33,454 nucleotides of DNA from positions 1-33,454 of the forward strand of contig CALXIZ010000111.1 of NCBI GenBank assembly GCA_944388495.1, in the 5' to 3' direction. The notes under the pieces were generated by a model. It saw only the letters and a program-made list of their open reading frames with translations. It was not told the origin of the DNA and did not search any database. The translations under genes were made by a program, and so were the position numbers. Shown piece after piece: positions 24,745-33,454 of the stretch (within the stretch, counting starts at the first letter, position 1; each line of letters opens with the position of its first letter). Source of the stretch: an uncultured Clostridia bacterium (GTDB taxonomy: Bacteria > Bacillota > Clostridia > Peptostreptococcales > Anaerovoracaceae).

Positions 24745-25167
24745 CTATGATTCCTCCTCCGTTTTTTCTTCTGAATCTTCTTCTGCTTCTCTGTCTGAAA
24801 TATGGAGACTGTCGATTACCGCAGACATATGGCGTCCGTATTCCAGTGAACTGTCTATTCTGAAAGTCAGTTCGGGAATGTGTCTCACCTTGACATTGCG
24901 TCCGATCTCACGGCGCAGCATCCCGGAAGCGCTTTTCATCGCCGCCAGGATCTCTTTCTTCTCCTCTTCCGCGGCGTCCTCAAGGAAATTCTTTCCCAGT
25001 ACGCTCAGATAGACTGTCGCATAGCTGCCGTCAGAACTCACTTCCACATCGGACACGCTGATCATTTTTCCCTGCAGGCGGTAATCCTTCAGTCCTGTGA
25101 GGAGCATATTCCCCACTGTCTTTTTGATCTCTTCGCCCAGTCTTGCCGGGCGGTAATTTCTCGCCAT
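24745..25167 (-). CDS. rbfA: 30S ribosome-binding factor RbfA
   Basis: This 140-residue protein has the single KH-like fold of RbfA, with RPARLGEEIKKTVGNML at the start, ISVSDVEVSSDGSYATVYLSVLG in the middle and RHIPELTFRIDSSLEYG near the end. It helps mature the 5' end of 16S rRNA, especially in the cold. A Glu-rich tail of about 15 residues ends the protein. It follows infB by 50 bases and is probably co-transcribed with it. Confidence 0.95.
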   Translation of the reverse strand: MARNYRPARLGEEIKKTVGNMLLTGLKDYRLQGKMISVSDVEVSSDGSYATVYLSVLGKNFLEDAAEEEKKEILAAMKSASGMLRREIGRNVKVRHIPELTFRIDSSLEYGRHMSAVIDSLHISDREAEEDSEEKTEEES

Positions 25168-25217
25168 ACTGTTTTTCTTTTTCTCCTGTCTCAGTCCTTA
25201 TTTCCGCGGCTGTCTGT

Positions 25218-27743
25218 CTATTTTCTCTCCACTTCCACCATTTTATAAGCTTCGATGATATCGCCGCTGCGGATATCGTTGTAATTTTCGATACCGATAC
25301 CGCATTCATATCCCTTTCCGACTTCTCTGACATCGTCCTTGAAACGTTTCAGAGAGGAAATTTTTCCTTCATGAATCACGATGCCGTCGCGGACCAGGCG
25401 AACGCCTGCATTCCGTTCCACTTTGCCGTCCAGGACATAAGCGCCGGCTACCGTGCCGACATTCGGCACTTTAAAGGTATCTCTGACTTCGACGGTACCC
25501 AGAACCTCTTCGCGGAATTCCGGATCGAGCATGCCCTGAAGAGCGGCCTCCACCTCTTCGATCGCTTCGTAGATTACGCTGTACGTTCTGATTTCAACGC
25601 CGTCGCGCTGAGCCATACCGGCAACCGCGATGCTCGGTCTGACATTGAAGCCGATGATGATCGCATTTGTCGTGCTCGCCAGCATGACATCGGATTCATT
25701 GATCGTGCCCACACCGGTGTGAATGATCTTCACGCCGGCATTTTCCTTTTTCAGCTTTTCAAGAGATGTAACGAGAGCTCCGACCGAACCCTGAACATCC
25801 GCCTTGATGATCAGATTGAGCTCTTTCAGCTCGCCCTGTTCGATCTGACTGAACAGCTGTTCCAGCGTAACGCCCGCATTTTTCTGCATGATCTGCTCTC
25901 TTTGCTTCTGCTTTCTGCGTTCCGCAATCTCACGCGCCACCTTATCCGAACTTACGGCGTTGAACTCGTCGCCCGCTTCCGGCACATCGGTCAGGCCGAG
26001 AATCTCCACGGCCGTGGCAGGGCCTGCCTTCTTGAGCCTTTCGCCTCTGAAATTCGTCATCGCCTTGATTCTGCCGCTGCAGTTTCCGGCCACGACGGAC
26101 ATTCCGGCATGAAGTGTTCCGTTCAGAACCAGCAGCGTAGCCACCGCGCCTTTCTGCTTGTCGAGTCTCGCTTCGATGACTGTTCCCAGTGCCAGTCTGG
26201 AAGGATTTGCTCTGAGCTCCAGCATTTCAGCCTGAAGGAGAATCATTTCCAGCAGAGATTCGATTCCGTCTCCGGTCTTCGCCGACACCGGAACACAGAT
26301 GACATCTCCGCCCCATTCCTCGACGAGAATACCGTTTTCCGCCAGATCCTGTTTTACCTTCTCCGGATTTGCACCCGGCTTGTCGATCTTATTGATCGCA
26401 ACGATGATCGGCACATTTGCAGCCTTTGCGTGGCTGATAGCTTCTACAGTCTGCGGCTTGACGCTGTCATCCGCCGCTACGACGAGAACGGCGATATCCG
26501 TGACATAGGCGCCTCTTGCACGCATGGCGGTAAAGGCTTCATGACCCGGTGTGTCGAGAAAGACGATGCGCTGGCCGTTATGAGTTATTTCCGACGCGCC
26601 GATATGCTGTGTGATGCCGCCCGATTCGCTGGCGGTGACGCTGGAATGTCTGATCCGGTCGAGAAGAGAGGTCTTTCCGTGGTCGACGTGTCCCATGACA
26701 GTGATGATCGGCGGTCTCGGTCTGAGATCCTCCTCTCTGTCTGTGAAGTGTTCGATTCCCTCTTCGACTTCCTCCTCTTCCACTTTGCCGATGATAATCT
26801 GTTTGTGCAGCTCATCGCCGAGAATCTGGACCGTATCCTCGTCGAGATTCTGATTGATATTGGCCATGATTCCCATCCGCATCAGCGTCATGATAATCTT
26901 CGATGTGGAGACATCGATCTGTTCGGAAAGGCCTTTGACCGTAATAGGGACCGTAACGACAACAGCTCCTGCAGGAATTGCCGCTGCAGCTTCCTCCGCT
27001 CTTCTCGCATCTTCTTTGCGCTGTTCTTTTCTGTGATCCTTCTTATGCTTATGCTGAGGCTTTGCCATGCTCTGATTTCTGCGGCCGTTTTCTCTGCCGT
27101 TTTCTCTGCTGCTGTCACGGCCGTTCTTTCTGTCGGCTCCGTTTCTGCCGCGGCTGTCTTTTCCGCCTCTGTGATCGCGGCCTGCCTGCTTTGCTCCGTC
27201 GCTGCGTCCTGCAGGCGCGGCATTCTGACGGCGGCTGTCATTTTTACGTTCCTTTGAGCCCGCCGCCGGCTGACTCTGCTTTCTTGCGTCGTTCGAACGT
27301 GTTTTCGGAGACTGTGCGGCTGATTTTTCAGAGCTGTTCTTCTGATGCTGGCCGTTCCGCGCGCGGTCATCTCTCTTTTTCTGAGAGCTGCCGGCAGGAT
27401 CTGCAGCCTTCTTTCTTTCACTCTGCTTTTCATCCGCTGCACGGCCGTCATGGCTCTGCTTCGGCTGCTTCTGTCTGTTCTTTCCCTGCTGTTCGTTCCG
27501 TTCCTTATTCGGAGCGGCAGTCTTCGTATTTTTTGCGTTTTCTTCTTTCACAGCGTTTTTCTGCTTCTTTTCCTCTTTATTTTTTCCGCCTTTTGCCATC
27601 GCATTTCTGACAGCGAGACAGTCTTTTTCCGAAACGACGTTCATGTGGCTGGACACTTCGATTCCCATTCCGTTCAGTTTATTGAGCATTTCTTTATTTC
27701 CGATGCCCATTTCCTTGGCTAACTCATATACCCTTGTTGCCAT
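25218..27743 (-). CDS. infB: Translation initiation factor IF-2
   Basis: This GTPase of about 841 residues places initiator tRNA on the 30S subunit and promotes subunit joining. It has a first IF2_N domain (about 3-45), then a linker of about 200 residues rich in Lys, Arg, Asn, Gly and Gln that is clearly low-complexity. A second IF2_N domain ([19 protein letters not shown]) follows. The G domain has [23 protein letters not shown] and VSAKTG; C1 and C2 tRNA-binding domains complete it. I chose the ATG at 27743, eight bases after GGAGG; another ATG at 27761 lacks a good site. The gene starts 20 bases after ylxQ. Confidence 0.97.
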   Translation of the reverse strand: MATRVYELAKEMGIGNKEMLNKLNGMGIEVSSHMNVVSEKDCLAVRNAMAKGGKNKEEKKQKNAVKEENAKNTKTAAPNKERNEQQGKNRQKQPKQSHDGRAADEKQSERKKAADPAGSSQKKRDDRARNGQHQKNSSEKSAAQSPKTRSNDARKQSQPAAGSKERKNDSRRQNAAPAGRSDGAKQAGRDHRGGKDSRGRNGADRKNGRDSSRENGRENGRRNQSMAKPQHKHKKDHRKEQRKEDARRAEEAAAAIPAGAVVVTVPITVKGLSEQIDVSTSKIIMTLMRMGIMANINQNLDEDTVQILGDELHKQIIIGKVEEEEVEEGIEHFTDREEDLRPRPPIITVMGHVDHGKTSLLDRIRHSSVTASESGGITQHIGASEITHNGQRIVFLDTPGHEAFTAMRARGAYVTDIAVLVVAADDSVKPQTVEAISHAKAANVPIIVAINKIDKPGANPEKVKQDLAENGILVEEWGGDVICVPVSAKTGDGIESLLEMILLQAEMLELRANPSRLALGTVIEARLDKQKGAVATLLVLNGTLHAGMSVVAGNCSGRIKAMTNFRGERLKKAGPATAVEILGLTDVPEAGDEFNAVSSDKVAREIAERRKQKQREQIMQKNAGVTLEQLFSQIEQGELKELNLIIKADVQGSVGALVTSLEKLKKENAGVKIIHTGVGTINESDVMLASTTNAIIIGFNVRPSIAVAGMAQRDGVEIRTYSVIYEAIEEVEAALQGMLDPEFREEVLGTVEVRDTFKVPNVGTVAGAYVLDGKVERNAGVRLVRDGIVIHEGKISSLKRFKDDVREVGKGYECGIGIENYNDIRSGDIIEAYKMVEVERK

Positions 27744-27762
27744 ACGATCGACCTCCTTCATC

Positions 27763-28086
27763 TCACCTTAGCACTATCTGTTCATTTTCGATCTCCTTTA
27801 TCATCGCTTCAGCAAAATTTCTGTCCGTAATGCCGAAAACACCCCGTTCGGGCATTCCCGACATCACTGACAGATCCTCACTCCGCCCGTAAATACGGAA
27901 CGCTATCCCATACCTTTCACAAAGAGACTGGAATTTATCTTTTGTGTTCTGCGACGTATCCTCTGCGAGGATGATGAGCTTTATTTTTCCCCTGCCGATG
28001 CTGTTCATGCAGGTCCGGTAACCCGAAAGGATTTTTCCCGCCCGTCTTGCCAGACCGAAATAGCTCTCAATTTTCTTTCTTTTCAT
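27763..28086 (-). CDS. ylxQ: L7Ae/L30e-family RNA-binding protein YlxQ
   Basis: This 107-residue protein has the L7Ae/L30e fold signature [20 protein letters not shown] followed by [15 protein letters not shown]. Family members bind kink-turn RNA. The gene overlaps the end of ylxR by 20 bases, and infB follows 20 bases later, as is usual in Firmicutes. The exact RNA target is not established. Confidence 0.9.
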   Translation of the reverse strand: MKRKKIESYFGLARRAGKILSGYRTCMNSIGRGKIKLIILAEDTSQNTKDKFQSLCERYGIAFRIYGRSEDLSVMSGMPERGVFGITDRNFAEAMIKEIENEQIVLR

Positions 28087-28348
28087 AATTTTCGAGTTCC
28101 TTAAAGATTCCGTCCAGGATCTCCTCCGGCACTCTCATGCCGAGACTTCTCGAAATGGCCTGCTTTTTCCGCGCTGTGCGAAAGCATCCGCTGTCGGGAC
28201 ACAGATAAACGCCGCGTCCCTGCGCTTTGCCCGTCAGATCCAGCCTCACATTCCCCTCTTTATCTCCGACGATCCGGATCAGTTCGCGTTTCGGCTTCGA
28301 CTGCATGCATCCGATACATCTGCGCACAGGCACTTTTTTCTCTTTCAT
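28067..28348 (-). CDS. rnpM: YlxR/RnpM RNase P-modulating RNA-binding protein
   Basis: This 93-residue YlxR-fold protein has RRCIGCMQSKPKRELIRIV and GRGVYLCPDSGCFRTARKK, the two conserved blocks of the family. YlxR (RnpM) has been described as a nucleoid- and RNase P-associated regulator in Firmicutes. I chose the ATG at 28348, with GGAGG five bases upstream; an in-frame GTG directly precedes it. It sits between nusA and ylxQ and overlaps the latter. Confidence 0.92.
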   Translation of the reverse strand: MKEKKVPVRRCIGCMQSKPKRELIRIVGDKEGNVRLDLTGKAQGRGVYLCPDSGCFRTARKKQAISRSLGMRVPEEILDGIFKELENYEKKEN

Positions 28349-28369
28349 CACACCGCCTCCGTTTCCGGC

Positions 28370-29659
28370 TTAAGCCTCATCTGTAAAGACGATTCCGTCG
28401 TCTTCGTCTTCCGGCTGTTCCGCTTCCGGCCGTTTCGCCGCAGCTTCATCCGGTTCCGAAGCCGGTTCCGAAAAGTCTTCGCTCTCCTGCTGACAGACTT
28501 CTGTATCCGCTTCCGCGGCGCTCTCCGGCTCCGCCGTTCCGATCTGTACCGTTTCTTCTTCCGCCGCATCTTCCGAAGCCGTTTCCGCTACAGGCTGACT
28601 CTCCGGCATTCCGCCGCTCTCCTCAAACTGTGTATGACTCTTGATATCGATCTTCCAGCCGCAGAGCTTCGCCGCCAGACGCACGTTCTGACCTTCCTTT
28701 CCGATCGCCAGAGACAGCTGAAAATCCGGAACGACGACTGTAGCTGAATTTTCCTCTTCATTGATGAAGACCTGCTCCACTCTCGCCGGACTCAGCGCGC
28801 TGCTGACCAGCTCCGCCGGATTATCACTCCAGTTTATGATATCGATCTTCTCGCCGAACAGTTCATCCACTACCGCCTGGACACGGCTGCCGCGCGGCCC
28901 CACACAGGCGCCGACTGCGTCAATATCATGTTCCGGCGTATAGACCGCCAGCTTTGTGCGCGATCCGGCCTCTCTGGAGATACTCTTGATTTCCACGATA
29001 CCTTCTCTGATCTCGGGAACCTCCAGTTCAAACAGGCGTTTGACGAGTCCCGGATGAGAACGCGAGAGATAGACCTGAGGACCTTTCGTCGTCTTCTTCA
29101 CATCCATAATATAGACCTTCAGGCGGGAATTGATACTGTATTCCTCTCCCGGCACCTGTTCTGTGACGGCGAGAATACCCTCTGTTCTTCCGAGATTGAT
29201 GAAAACCGTTTCATTGCTTATCCGCTGCACGATTCCGGCGATAATCTCGCCCTGTCTGCTGGAAAAATCATCATAGATGATTCCTCTCTCCGCCTCGCGG
29301 ATACGCTGAACCACCACCTGCTTTGCCGTCTGCGCCGCGATCCGCCCGAAATCCTTCGGTGTGACTTTGAATTCAAGGACATCGCCGATCTTACAGTTCT
29401 GATCAAACTCTCTTGCCTCGTCCAGCGTGAGTTCCCCGTATTCGTCCATCACATCTTCGTCGGACACGACATTTTTTCTCATATATACGTCGATATCCCC
29501 GTTGATCCTGTCGATATTGACTCTCACATTCTGCGAATTGCCGTAATTTTTCTTGTACGCAGATACGAGCGCCGATTCGATGGCATCGATGAGAAGATCC
29601 TTTGAAATGTCTTTCTCCTTCTCAAGCTCTTCCACCGCGAGAATAAACTCTTTATTCAT
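28370..29659 (-). CDS. nusA: Transcription termination/antitermination factor NusA
   Basis: This 429-residue RNA polymerase-binding factor controls pausing, termination and antitermination. Domains in order are the N-terminal polymerase-binding domain (1 to about 125), S1 (RQGEIIAGIVQRISNETVFINLG), KH1 (VDAVGACVGPRGSRVQAVVDEL) and KH2 (LAIGKEGQNVRLAAKLCGWKI). After KH2 a strongly acidic, low-complexity tail of about 80 residues, rich in Glu, Ala, Ser and Asp, extends beyond the usual Firmicutes end point. AAGGAGG supports the ATG. It starts 16 bases after rimP. Confidence 0.96.
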   Translation of the reverse strand: MNKEFILAVEELEKEKDISKDLLIDAIESALVSAYKKNYGNSQNVRVNIDRINGDIDVYMRKNVVSDEDVMDEYGELTLDEAREFDQNCKIGDVLEFKVTPKDFGRIAAQTAKQVVVQRIREAERGIIYDDFSSRQGEIIAGIVQRISNETVFINLGRTEGILAVTEQVPGEEYSINSRLKVYIMDVKKTTKGPQVYLSRSHPGLVKRLFELEVPEIREGIVEIKSISREAGSRTKLAVYTPEHDIDAVGACVGPRGSRVQAVVDELFGEKIDIINWSDNPAELVSSALSPARVEQVFINEEENSATVVVPDFQLSLAIGKEGQNVRLAAKLCGWKIDIKSHTQFEESGGMPESQPVAETASEDAAEEETVQIGTAEPESAAEADTEVCQQESEDFSEPASEPDEAAAKRPEAEQPEDEDDGIVFTDEA

Positions 29660-29675
29660 CTGACTGCTCTCCTCC

Positions 29676-30152
29676 TTAAATGATAACTGCCAGTTTTGTC
29701 TTTGAGATCTGCTCCATCGGCAGCGAAAGAATCTCTCCGTTTTCCTCTCTTACGGTTACGATTCCGTCCTTCAGACCGATAAGCTCTCCGGAGATCTGTT
29801 TTTTTCCGTTTACCGCCCGGTACAGGCTGACATCCACCTGGTGTCCCGCAAAGCGCACATAATCAGAATCCTTCAGAAGCGGACGGTCCAGCCCCGGGGA
29901 TGATACCTCGAGAAAATAATTTTCCTCGATCAGATCCTCTTCATCAAGACGCTCGCTCAGATAGCGGCTGACAAGCTCACAGTCCTCGATAGAGACATAT
30001 TCGCCGCTGTCCTCCGGCTTGTCGATATAGACTCTCAGATAACGGTCTCTGCCTTCCTTCACAAACTCTATATGAAAAAGCTCCAGCGCATGATCCTGCA
30101 GAAAATCTGTCAGAAGATCCCGCGCCGCGTCTTTTACCTTTTTTTTCGCCAT
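29676..30152 (-). CDS. rimP: Ribosome maturation factor RimP
   Basis: This 158-residue protein has the RimP two-domain layout: an N-terminal alpha/beta domain with ELFHIEFVKEGRDRYLRVYIDKPE, VSIEDCELVSRYLSERLDEED and YFLEVSSPGLDRPL, then a C-terminal SH3-like barrel. It acts in 30S assembly. It is the first gene of the nusA-infB operon, has a leader of about 130 bases and follows the polC terminator. Confidence 0.95.
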   Translation of the reverse strand: MAKKKVKDAARDLLTDFLQDHALELFHIEFVKEGRDRYLRVYIDKPEDSGEYVSIEDCELVSRYLSERLDEEDLIEENYFLEVSSPGLDRPLLKDSDYVRFAGHQVDVSLYRAVNGKKQISGELIGLKDGIVTVREENGEILSLPMEQISKTKLAVII

Positions 30153-30184
30153 TTTTCTTCAGATCACCTCTCCCGATCCTGTCG

Positions 30185-30252
30185 TCCGGGAAGACACTCC
30201 CGGATAAAAAGTCCCGTACAATGCACAGAGAGTGGGGATTTCCCACTCTCTG
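30185..30252 (-). promoter_or_regulatory. Two-hairpin leader of the rimP-nusA operon
   Basis: On the minus strand the leader first forms an 11-base perfect stem (30242-30252 with 30226-30236, five-base loop). A seven-base perfect stem follows (30198-30204 with 30185-30191, six-base loop). Neither is followed by a T tract, although a T run lies between them. They may be involved in feedback by NusA or in mRNA stability. Confidence 0.55.
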
Positions 30253-30288
30253 AATTAACATGCATCGTGTTGTTTACATCATTTGCTT

Positions 30289-30317
30289 ATTATACCACAG
30301 CCGCTTTTCCTCCGCAA
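30289..30317 (-). promoter_or_regulatory. Promoter of the rimP-nusA-infB operon
   Basis: On the minus strand a perfect TATAAT (30289-30294) is preceded by TG at the extended -10 position. A weak TTGCGG (30312-30317) lies 17 bases upstream. Confidence 0.75.
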
Positions 30318-30331
30318 TATCCAAACGCGAG

Positions 30332-30355
30332 AAAAAAGCTCCCGCATACCGGGAG
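30332..30355 (-). terminator. Intrinsic terminator of polC
   Basis: A six-base GC stem (30339-30344 with 30350-30355) with a five-base loop is followed on the minus strand by six T residues (30332-30337). It begins about 30 bases after the polC stop. Confidence 0.85.
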
Positions 30356-30385
30356 TTCCGCGCCGTACAGAAAGAGTAAGAAGCA

Positions 30386-33300
30386 TCACATGGAGAAAAA
30401 ACTGAGCTGATCCGACTCCGACATGCCGTCGAGTACGCCGTATGCCCGCAGTGTCTCGATGTTGCTGGAGTTAACCGATGTCCGTCCGGAAAGATCCTCC
30501 ACCGAGCTGAAAGGCTGCTTTTCATATTCCCGCTCCAGGCTGAGAGCCGCCGCTTCTCCCATTCCTTCCAGAGCCCGGAAAGGTATTCTTATTTTTCCGT
30601 CCTCCACGGTAAAGCGTGCGGCCTTCGATTTTCCGAGACGCGCCGGCAGAAAACCGATTCCTCTGGCATACATCTCATAGACTACCTCATAGACGAGATA
30701 CTCGTCCTTTTCTTTATTGCTGGCTTCCGTTCCCATCTTTCTGATCTGGTCCATCCGGTCCAGGACAGCCTCCATCCCTCTCAGACAGACCTCCGCATTG
30801 AAGAAATCCACTTTGATCGTATAGTGAACCGCATAGAAGGCCTGCGGATAATACACCTTGAAATAGGCGATCCGGTAGGACATCATGACGTAGGCGACAG
30901 CATGTGCCTTCGGGAACATATACTTGATGCGCTTGCAGGATTCGATGTACCAGTCCGGAACACTGTTTTCGATCATCAGCGCCTCCTGTTCCTCCGTGAT
31001 GCCCTTTCCCTTTCTGACACGCTCCATGATCGTGAAAGAATCCTGCTTCGGCACATTTTTGGAGATCAGATAGTTCATGATATCGTCTCTGGTGGCGATG
31101 GCATCATCCATCGTCGCCTGACCGCTGCGTATGAACTCCTGAGCGTTGTTCAGCCATACGTCCGTTCCGTGGGAAAATCCCGCTATACGGACGAGATCCG
31201 CAAATTTTTTCGGCTGCGTGTCGTCGAGCATCTGTCTGGTAAAGCCTGTGCCGAATTCCGGAATGCCGAAAGTGCCGTGCCGCTGTCTGTAATCGTCGAT
31301 CTTAATATCCAGCGTATCGACTCCGAGAAAGATGGCGTTGACTTTTTCGTCGCGCAGCGGAATATCCTCCGGGGATACGCCCGTCATATCCTGAAGCATA
31401 CGGATCATCGACGGAACATCGTGACCGAGAATATCCAGCTTGAGAAGATTCTTTTCGATCTTATGATAATCAAAATGCGTGGTCACCGTATCCTTTATCA
31501 TGCCTTCGGCAGGATGCATGACGGGACAGAATTCGTAAATTTCTCTGCCCTTCGGAACGACGACCATGCCTCCCGGATGCTGCCCGGTCGTCTTTCGCAC
31601 TCCCGTGCAGCCGAGAGCCAGTCTCTCCGCCTCACATCTGTTTACGACTCTGCCGCGTTCCTCAAAATAACGGTGTACATATCCCAGCGCCATCTTATCC
31701 TTGATCGTACCGATCGTACCCGCACGGTAGACGTTTTCCGCTCCGAAGATCTCTTCCACGTATTTATGTGCCACCGGCTGGTATTCTCCCGCAAAGTTGA
31801 GGTCGATATCGGGCTCCTTATCTCCCTTGAAGCCGAGAAAGACTTCAAACGGGATATTGTGACCGTCCTTGCGGTAAGGAGTGCCGCACAGCGGACAGTT
31901 CTTATCGGGAAGATCCACGCCGCAGTCCGAATCGTACTTCTCCGGAAATTCACTGTGCTTACAGTCCGGATTCGGACAGATATAATGAGGAGGAAGCGGA
32001 TTGACCTCCGTAATGCCGTCCATCGTCGCAGCAAAAGAAGAGCCGACCGATCCTCTCGATCCCACCAGATAGCCGTCGGACAGTGATTTCTGCACCAGCA
32101 TCTCCGCCGCCACATACATGACCGCATAACCGTTGCCGATGATGGACGTCAGCTCTCTTTCCAGACGCTGCTCTACGATTTCAGGCAGAGGGTCTCCGTA
32201 GATCTCATGAGCCTTTTCATAGCATCTTGTCCGCAGCCGCTCCTCTGATCCTTCGATCTTCGGAGGACATTTTTCATCGGAGATCGGATGGACATCGCCG
32301 ATCATATCCGCGATTCTGAGAGGATTGTCGATCACGACCCGCTCCGCTTCCTCTTTACCGAGATAGGCGAATTCCTCGAGCATCTCCTCCGTCGTCTTCA
32401 GATAGAGAGTTCCTTCTTCGTCCAGTTCCCTGAAGCCGTGGCCTGCCATGATGATATTGCGGTAGATATAATCCTCCTGATTCAGATAATGCGCGTCGCA
32501 GGTAGCCACGACAGGCTTTCCCGTCTTTTTCCCGATTTCGACGACTTTGCGGTTAAAATTCAGAAGTTCCTCTTCACTCTGAACCATTCCCTTGCGCAGC
32601 ATAAAGCGATTGTTTCCGCGCGGCTGAATCTCAAGATAATCGTAAAATTCCGCAATTTTCATCAGCTCCTCATCCGGTCTGCCCTCTGTGACAGCGCGGA
32701 AAAACTCTCCCGCTTCGCAGGCCGAGCCGATGATCAGTCCCTCTCTGTGGCGGATGATTTCCGAACGCGGCATGCGCGGTCTCTTGTAATGATAATCGAT
32801 ATAGGAATAGGATACCAGCTTATAGAGATTTTTCAGTCCCGTCTGATCTTTTGCCAGAAGAATGATATGACGCGCCGGATTTGTACGGTAATCGATTCTG
32901 CCGTCGGCAAGAGGGAGATCCTCCACCAGATACCCCTCGACCCCGTAAATGATTTTGATCCCCTCCGCTTTTGCCACGGCATCCGGAAACGCCTGGACCA
33001 CACCGTGATCTGTGATGGCGACCGCCGGATGCCCCCACGCCTTTGCCGCTGAGATGAGATCCGCCACATCCATTACGCCGTCGATCTGACTCATCTTCGT
33101 GTGAGCGTGCAGTTCGACGCGTTTTCTCGGAGCGTTGTCCGTACGCACCTTTTTCTCCGCCATTTCGATACTCTGCCCCATGACGACGACCATTTTTTCA
33201 AAATTGTCGAATTCACAGTTTCCCTGAACACGGATATAACTGCCCGTCCTGATGTATTCGTCAAAATCCGCCTGTTTCTGAGGAGAGATAAACATCTTCA

Positions 33301-33454
33301 CACAGACAGAATCCGTATTGTCTGTCATATAGATCGATGCGATACAGCGGTTATTTTTGATCGAACGGGAATCTGTGCGAAAAACACTTCCTTCGATCAC
33401 AACATTTCCGCTGTCTCTTGTCAGCGTCCTGATCGCCGCCGGTTCTCCGCCGAT
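30386..33454 (-). CDS. polC: DNA polymerase III alpha subunit, PolC type, 5'-truncated by the window; exonuclease domain apparently absent
   Basis: The frame is open to the right edge, so about 1022 C-terminal residues are seen of the Gram-positive leading-strand replicase. In order: an OB domain (about 33200-33454); a PHP domain starting with LHAH near 33100; the palm and fingers with the zinc cluster CPNPDCKHSE and CPLCG near 31900; catalytic EPDIDLNFAGEY near 31810; TTGQHPGGMVVVP; and the C-terminal helix-hairpin region with KAHAVAYV. After IYGVEGYLVED the sequence continues within about 15 residues to ARHIILLAKDQTGLKNLYKLVS. In standard PolC about 170 residues of DEDDh 3'-5' exonuclease lie there; neither DxET nor later exonuclease motifs are found. 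All likely PHP metal ligands are visible. A terminator follows the stop. Confidence 0.93.
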   Translation of the reverse strand: MGGEPAAIRTLTRDSGNVVIEGSVFRTDSRSIKNNRCIASIYMTDNTDSVCVKMFISPQKQADFDEYIRTGSYIRVQGNCEFDNFEKMVVVMGQSIEMAEKKVRTDNAPRKRVELHAHTKMSQIDGVMDVADLISAAKAWGHPAVAITDHGVVQAFPDAVAKAEGIKIIYGVEGYLVEDLPLADGRIDYRTNPARHIILLAKDQTGLKNLYKLVSYSYIDYHYKRPRMPRSEIIRHREGLIIGSACEAGEFFRAVTEGRPDEELMKIAEFYDYLEIQPRGNNRFMLRKGMVQSEEELLNFNRKVVEIGKKTGKPVVATCDAHYLNQEDYIYRNIIMAGHGFRELDEEGTLYLKTTEEMLEEFAYLGKEEAERVVIDNPLRIADMIGDVHPISDEKCPPKIEGSEERLRTRCYEKAHEIYGDPLPEIVEQRLERELTSIIGNGYAVMYVAAEMLVQKSLSDGYLVGSRGSVGSSFAATMDGITEVNPLPPHYICPNPDCKHSEFPEKYDSDCGVDLPDKNCPLCGTPYRKDGHNIPFEVFLGFKGDKEPDIDLNFAGEYQPVAHKYVEEIFGAENVYRAGTIGTIKDKMALGYVHRYFEERGRVVNRCEAERLALGCTGVRKTTGQHPGGMVVVPKGREIYEFCPVMHPAEGMIKDTVTTHFDYHKIEKNLLKLDILGHDVPSMIRMLQDMTGVSPEDIPLRDEKVNAIFLGVDTLDIKIDDYRQRHGTFGIPEFGTGFTRQMLDDTQPKKFADLVRIAGFSHGTDVWLNNAQEFIRSGQATMDDAIATRDDIMNYLISKNVPKQDSFTIMERVRKGKGITEEQEALMIENSVPDWYIESCKRIKYMFPKAHAVAYVMMSYRIAYFKVYYPQAFYAVHYTIKVDFFNAEVCLRGMEAVLDRMDQIRKMGTEASNKEKDEYLVYEVVYEMYARGIGFLPARLGKSKAARFTVEDGKIRIPFRALEGMGEAAALSLEREYEKQPFSSVEDLSGRTSVNSSNIETLRAYGVLDGMSESDQLSFFSM

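Noticed and set aside
25143..27257. A 704-codon open frame on the plus strand opposite infB
   Set aside because: It is a mirror of the infB codon pattern, has no ribosome site or recognisable domain, and infB is unequivocal. Similar long antisense frames at 11038-12819 and 12611-14200 were rejected for the same reason.
32860..32930. Frameshift or pseudogenisation as the reason for the missing PolC exonuclease
   Set aside because: The frame is continuous on both sides, flanking motifs are well kept and the linker is plausible. An assembly deletion cannot be excluded without reads.
1..33454. CRISPR arrays, insertion sequences, integrase or prophage genes
   Set aside because: No repeated spacer-like units, transposase motifs or attachment duplications were seen. 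Gene content and strand bias are those of a stable chromosomal core.

Overview
This window looks like chromosomal core sequence from a strictly anaerobic Gram-positive bacterium of class Clostridia (Eubacteriales, probably in or near Lachnospiraceae or Anaerovoracaceae). The evidence is a SCIFF peptide with its radical SAM maturase, a PolC-type replicase, the classic Firmicutes order polC-rimP-nusA-ylxR-ylxQ-infB-rbfA-nrnA-truB-ribF-rpsO-pnp-ylxY-mlpA, strong AGGAGG ribosome sites, and a moderately GC-rich sequence with several TTG starts. The genus cannot be named from sequence alone. Every gene I can support lies on the minus strand, so the text runs right to left in transcription order.

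Right part (33454 to about 16600): the 3' part of polC ends at a terminator. A TATAAT promoter then starts the rimP-nusA-rnpM-ylxQ-infB-rbfA-nrnA-truB-ribF cluster, covering ribosome maturation, transcription elongation, initiation factor 2, tRNA pseudouridylation, nano-RNA turnover and FMN/FAD synthesis. A strong promoter inside the ribF end drives rpsO and probably pnp, a YlxY-type deacetylase and an M16 peptidase. The PolC fragment appears to lack the exonuclease domain that normally interrupts its PHP domain. This is the most striking observation here.

Middle (16500 to 8800): nitroreductase, RelQ-type small alarmone synthetase and YbaK deacylase end at a strong bidirectional terminator. 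Next comes an accessory four-gene operon with its own consensus promoter and a candidate operator: a GlcD-like flavoprotein, a double-CCG iron-sulfur protein, a second divergent GlcD-like flavoprotein and an FCD-type GntR regulator. It resembles a 2-hydroxyacid dehydrogenase complex, but the two-flavoprotein layout and altered motifs leave its substrate unknown.

Left part (8760 to 1): tRNA-Leu(CAA) and yajC share a promoter. A TIGR04086-like membrane protein follows, then scfA (SCIFF), scfB, secD and secF. scfB and secD overlap by ATGA, and a structured terminator/attenuator sits between scfA and scfB. Then come the bifunctional ppGpp enzyme RelA/SpoT, an MBL-fold hydrolase and the start of a probable hemZ. 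The genes recJ and apt, which I recall between secF and relA in many clostridia, are not seen.
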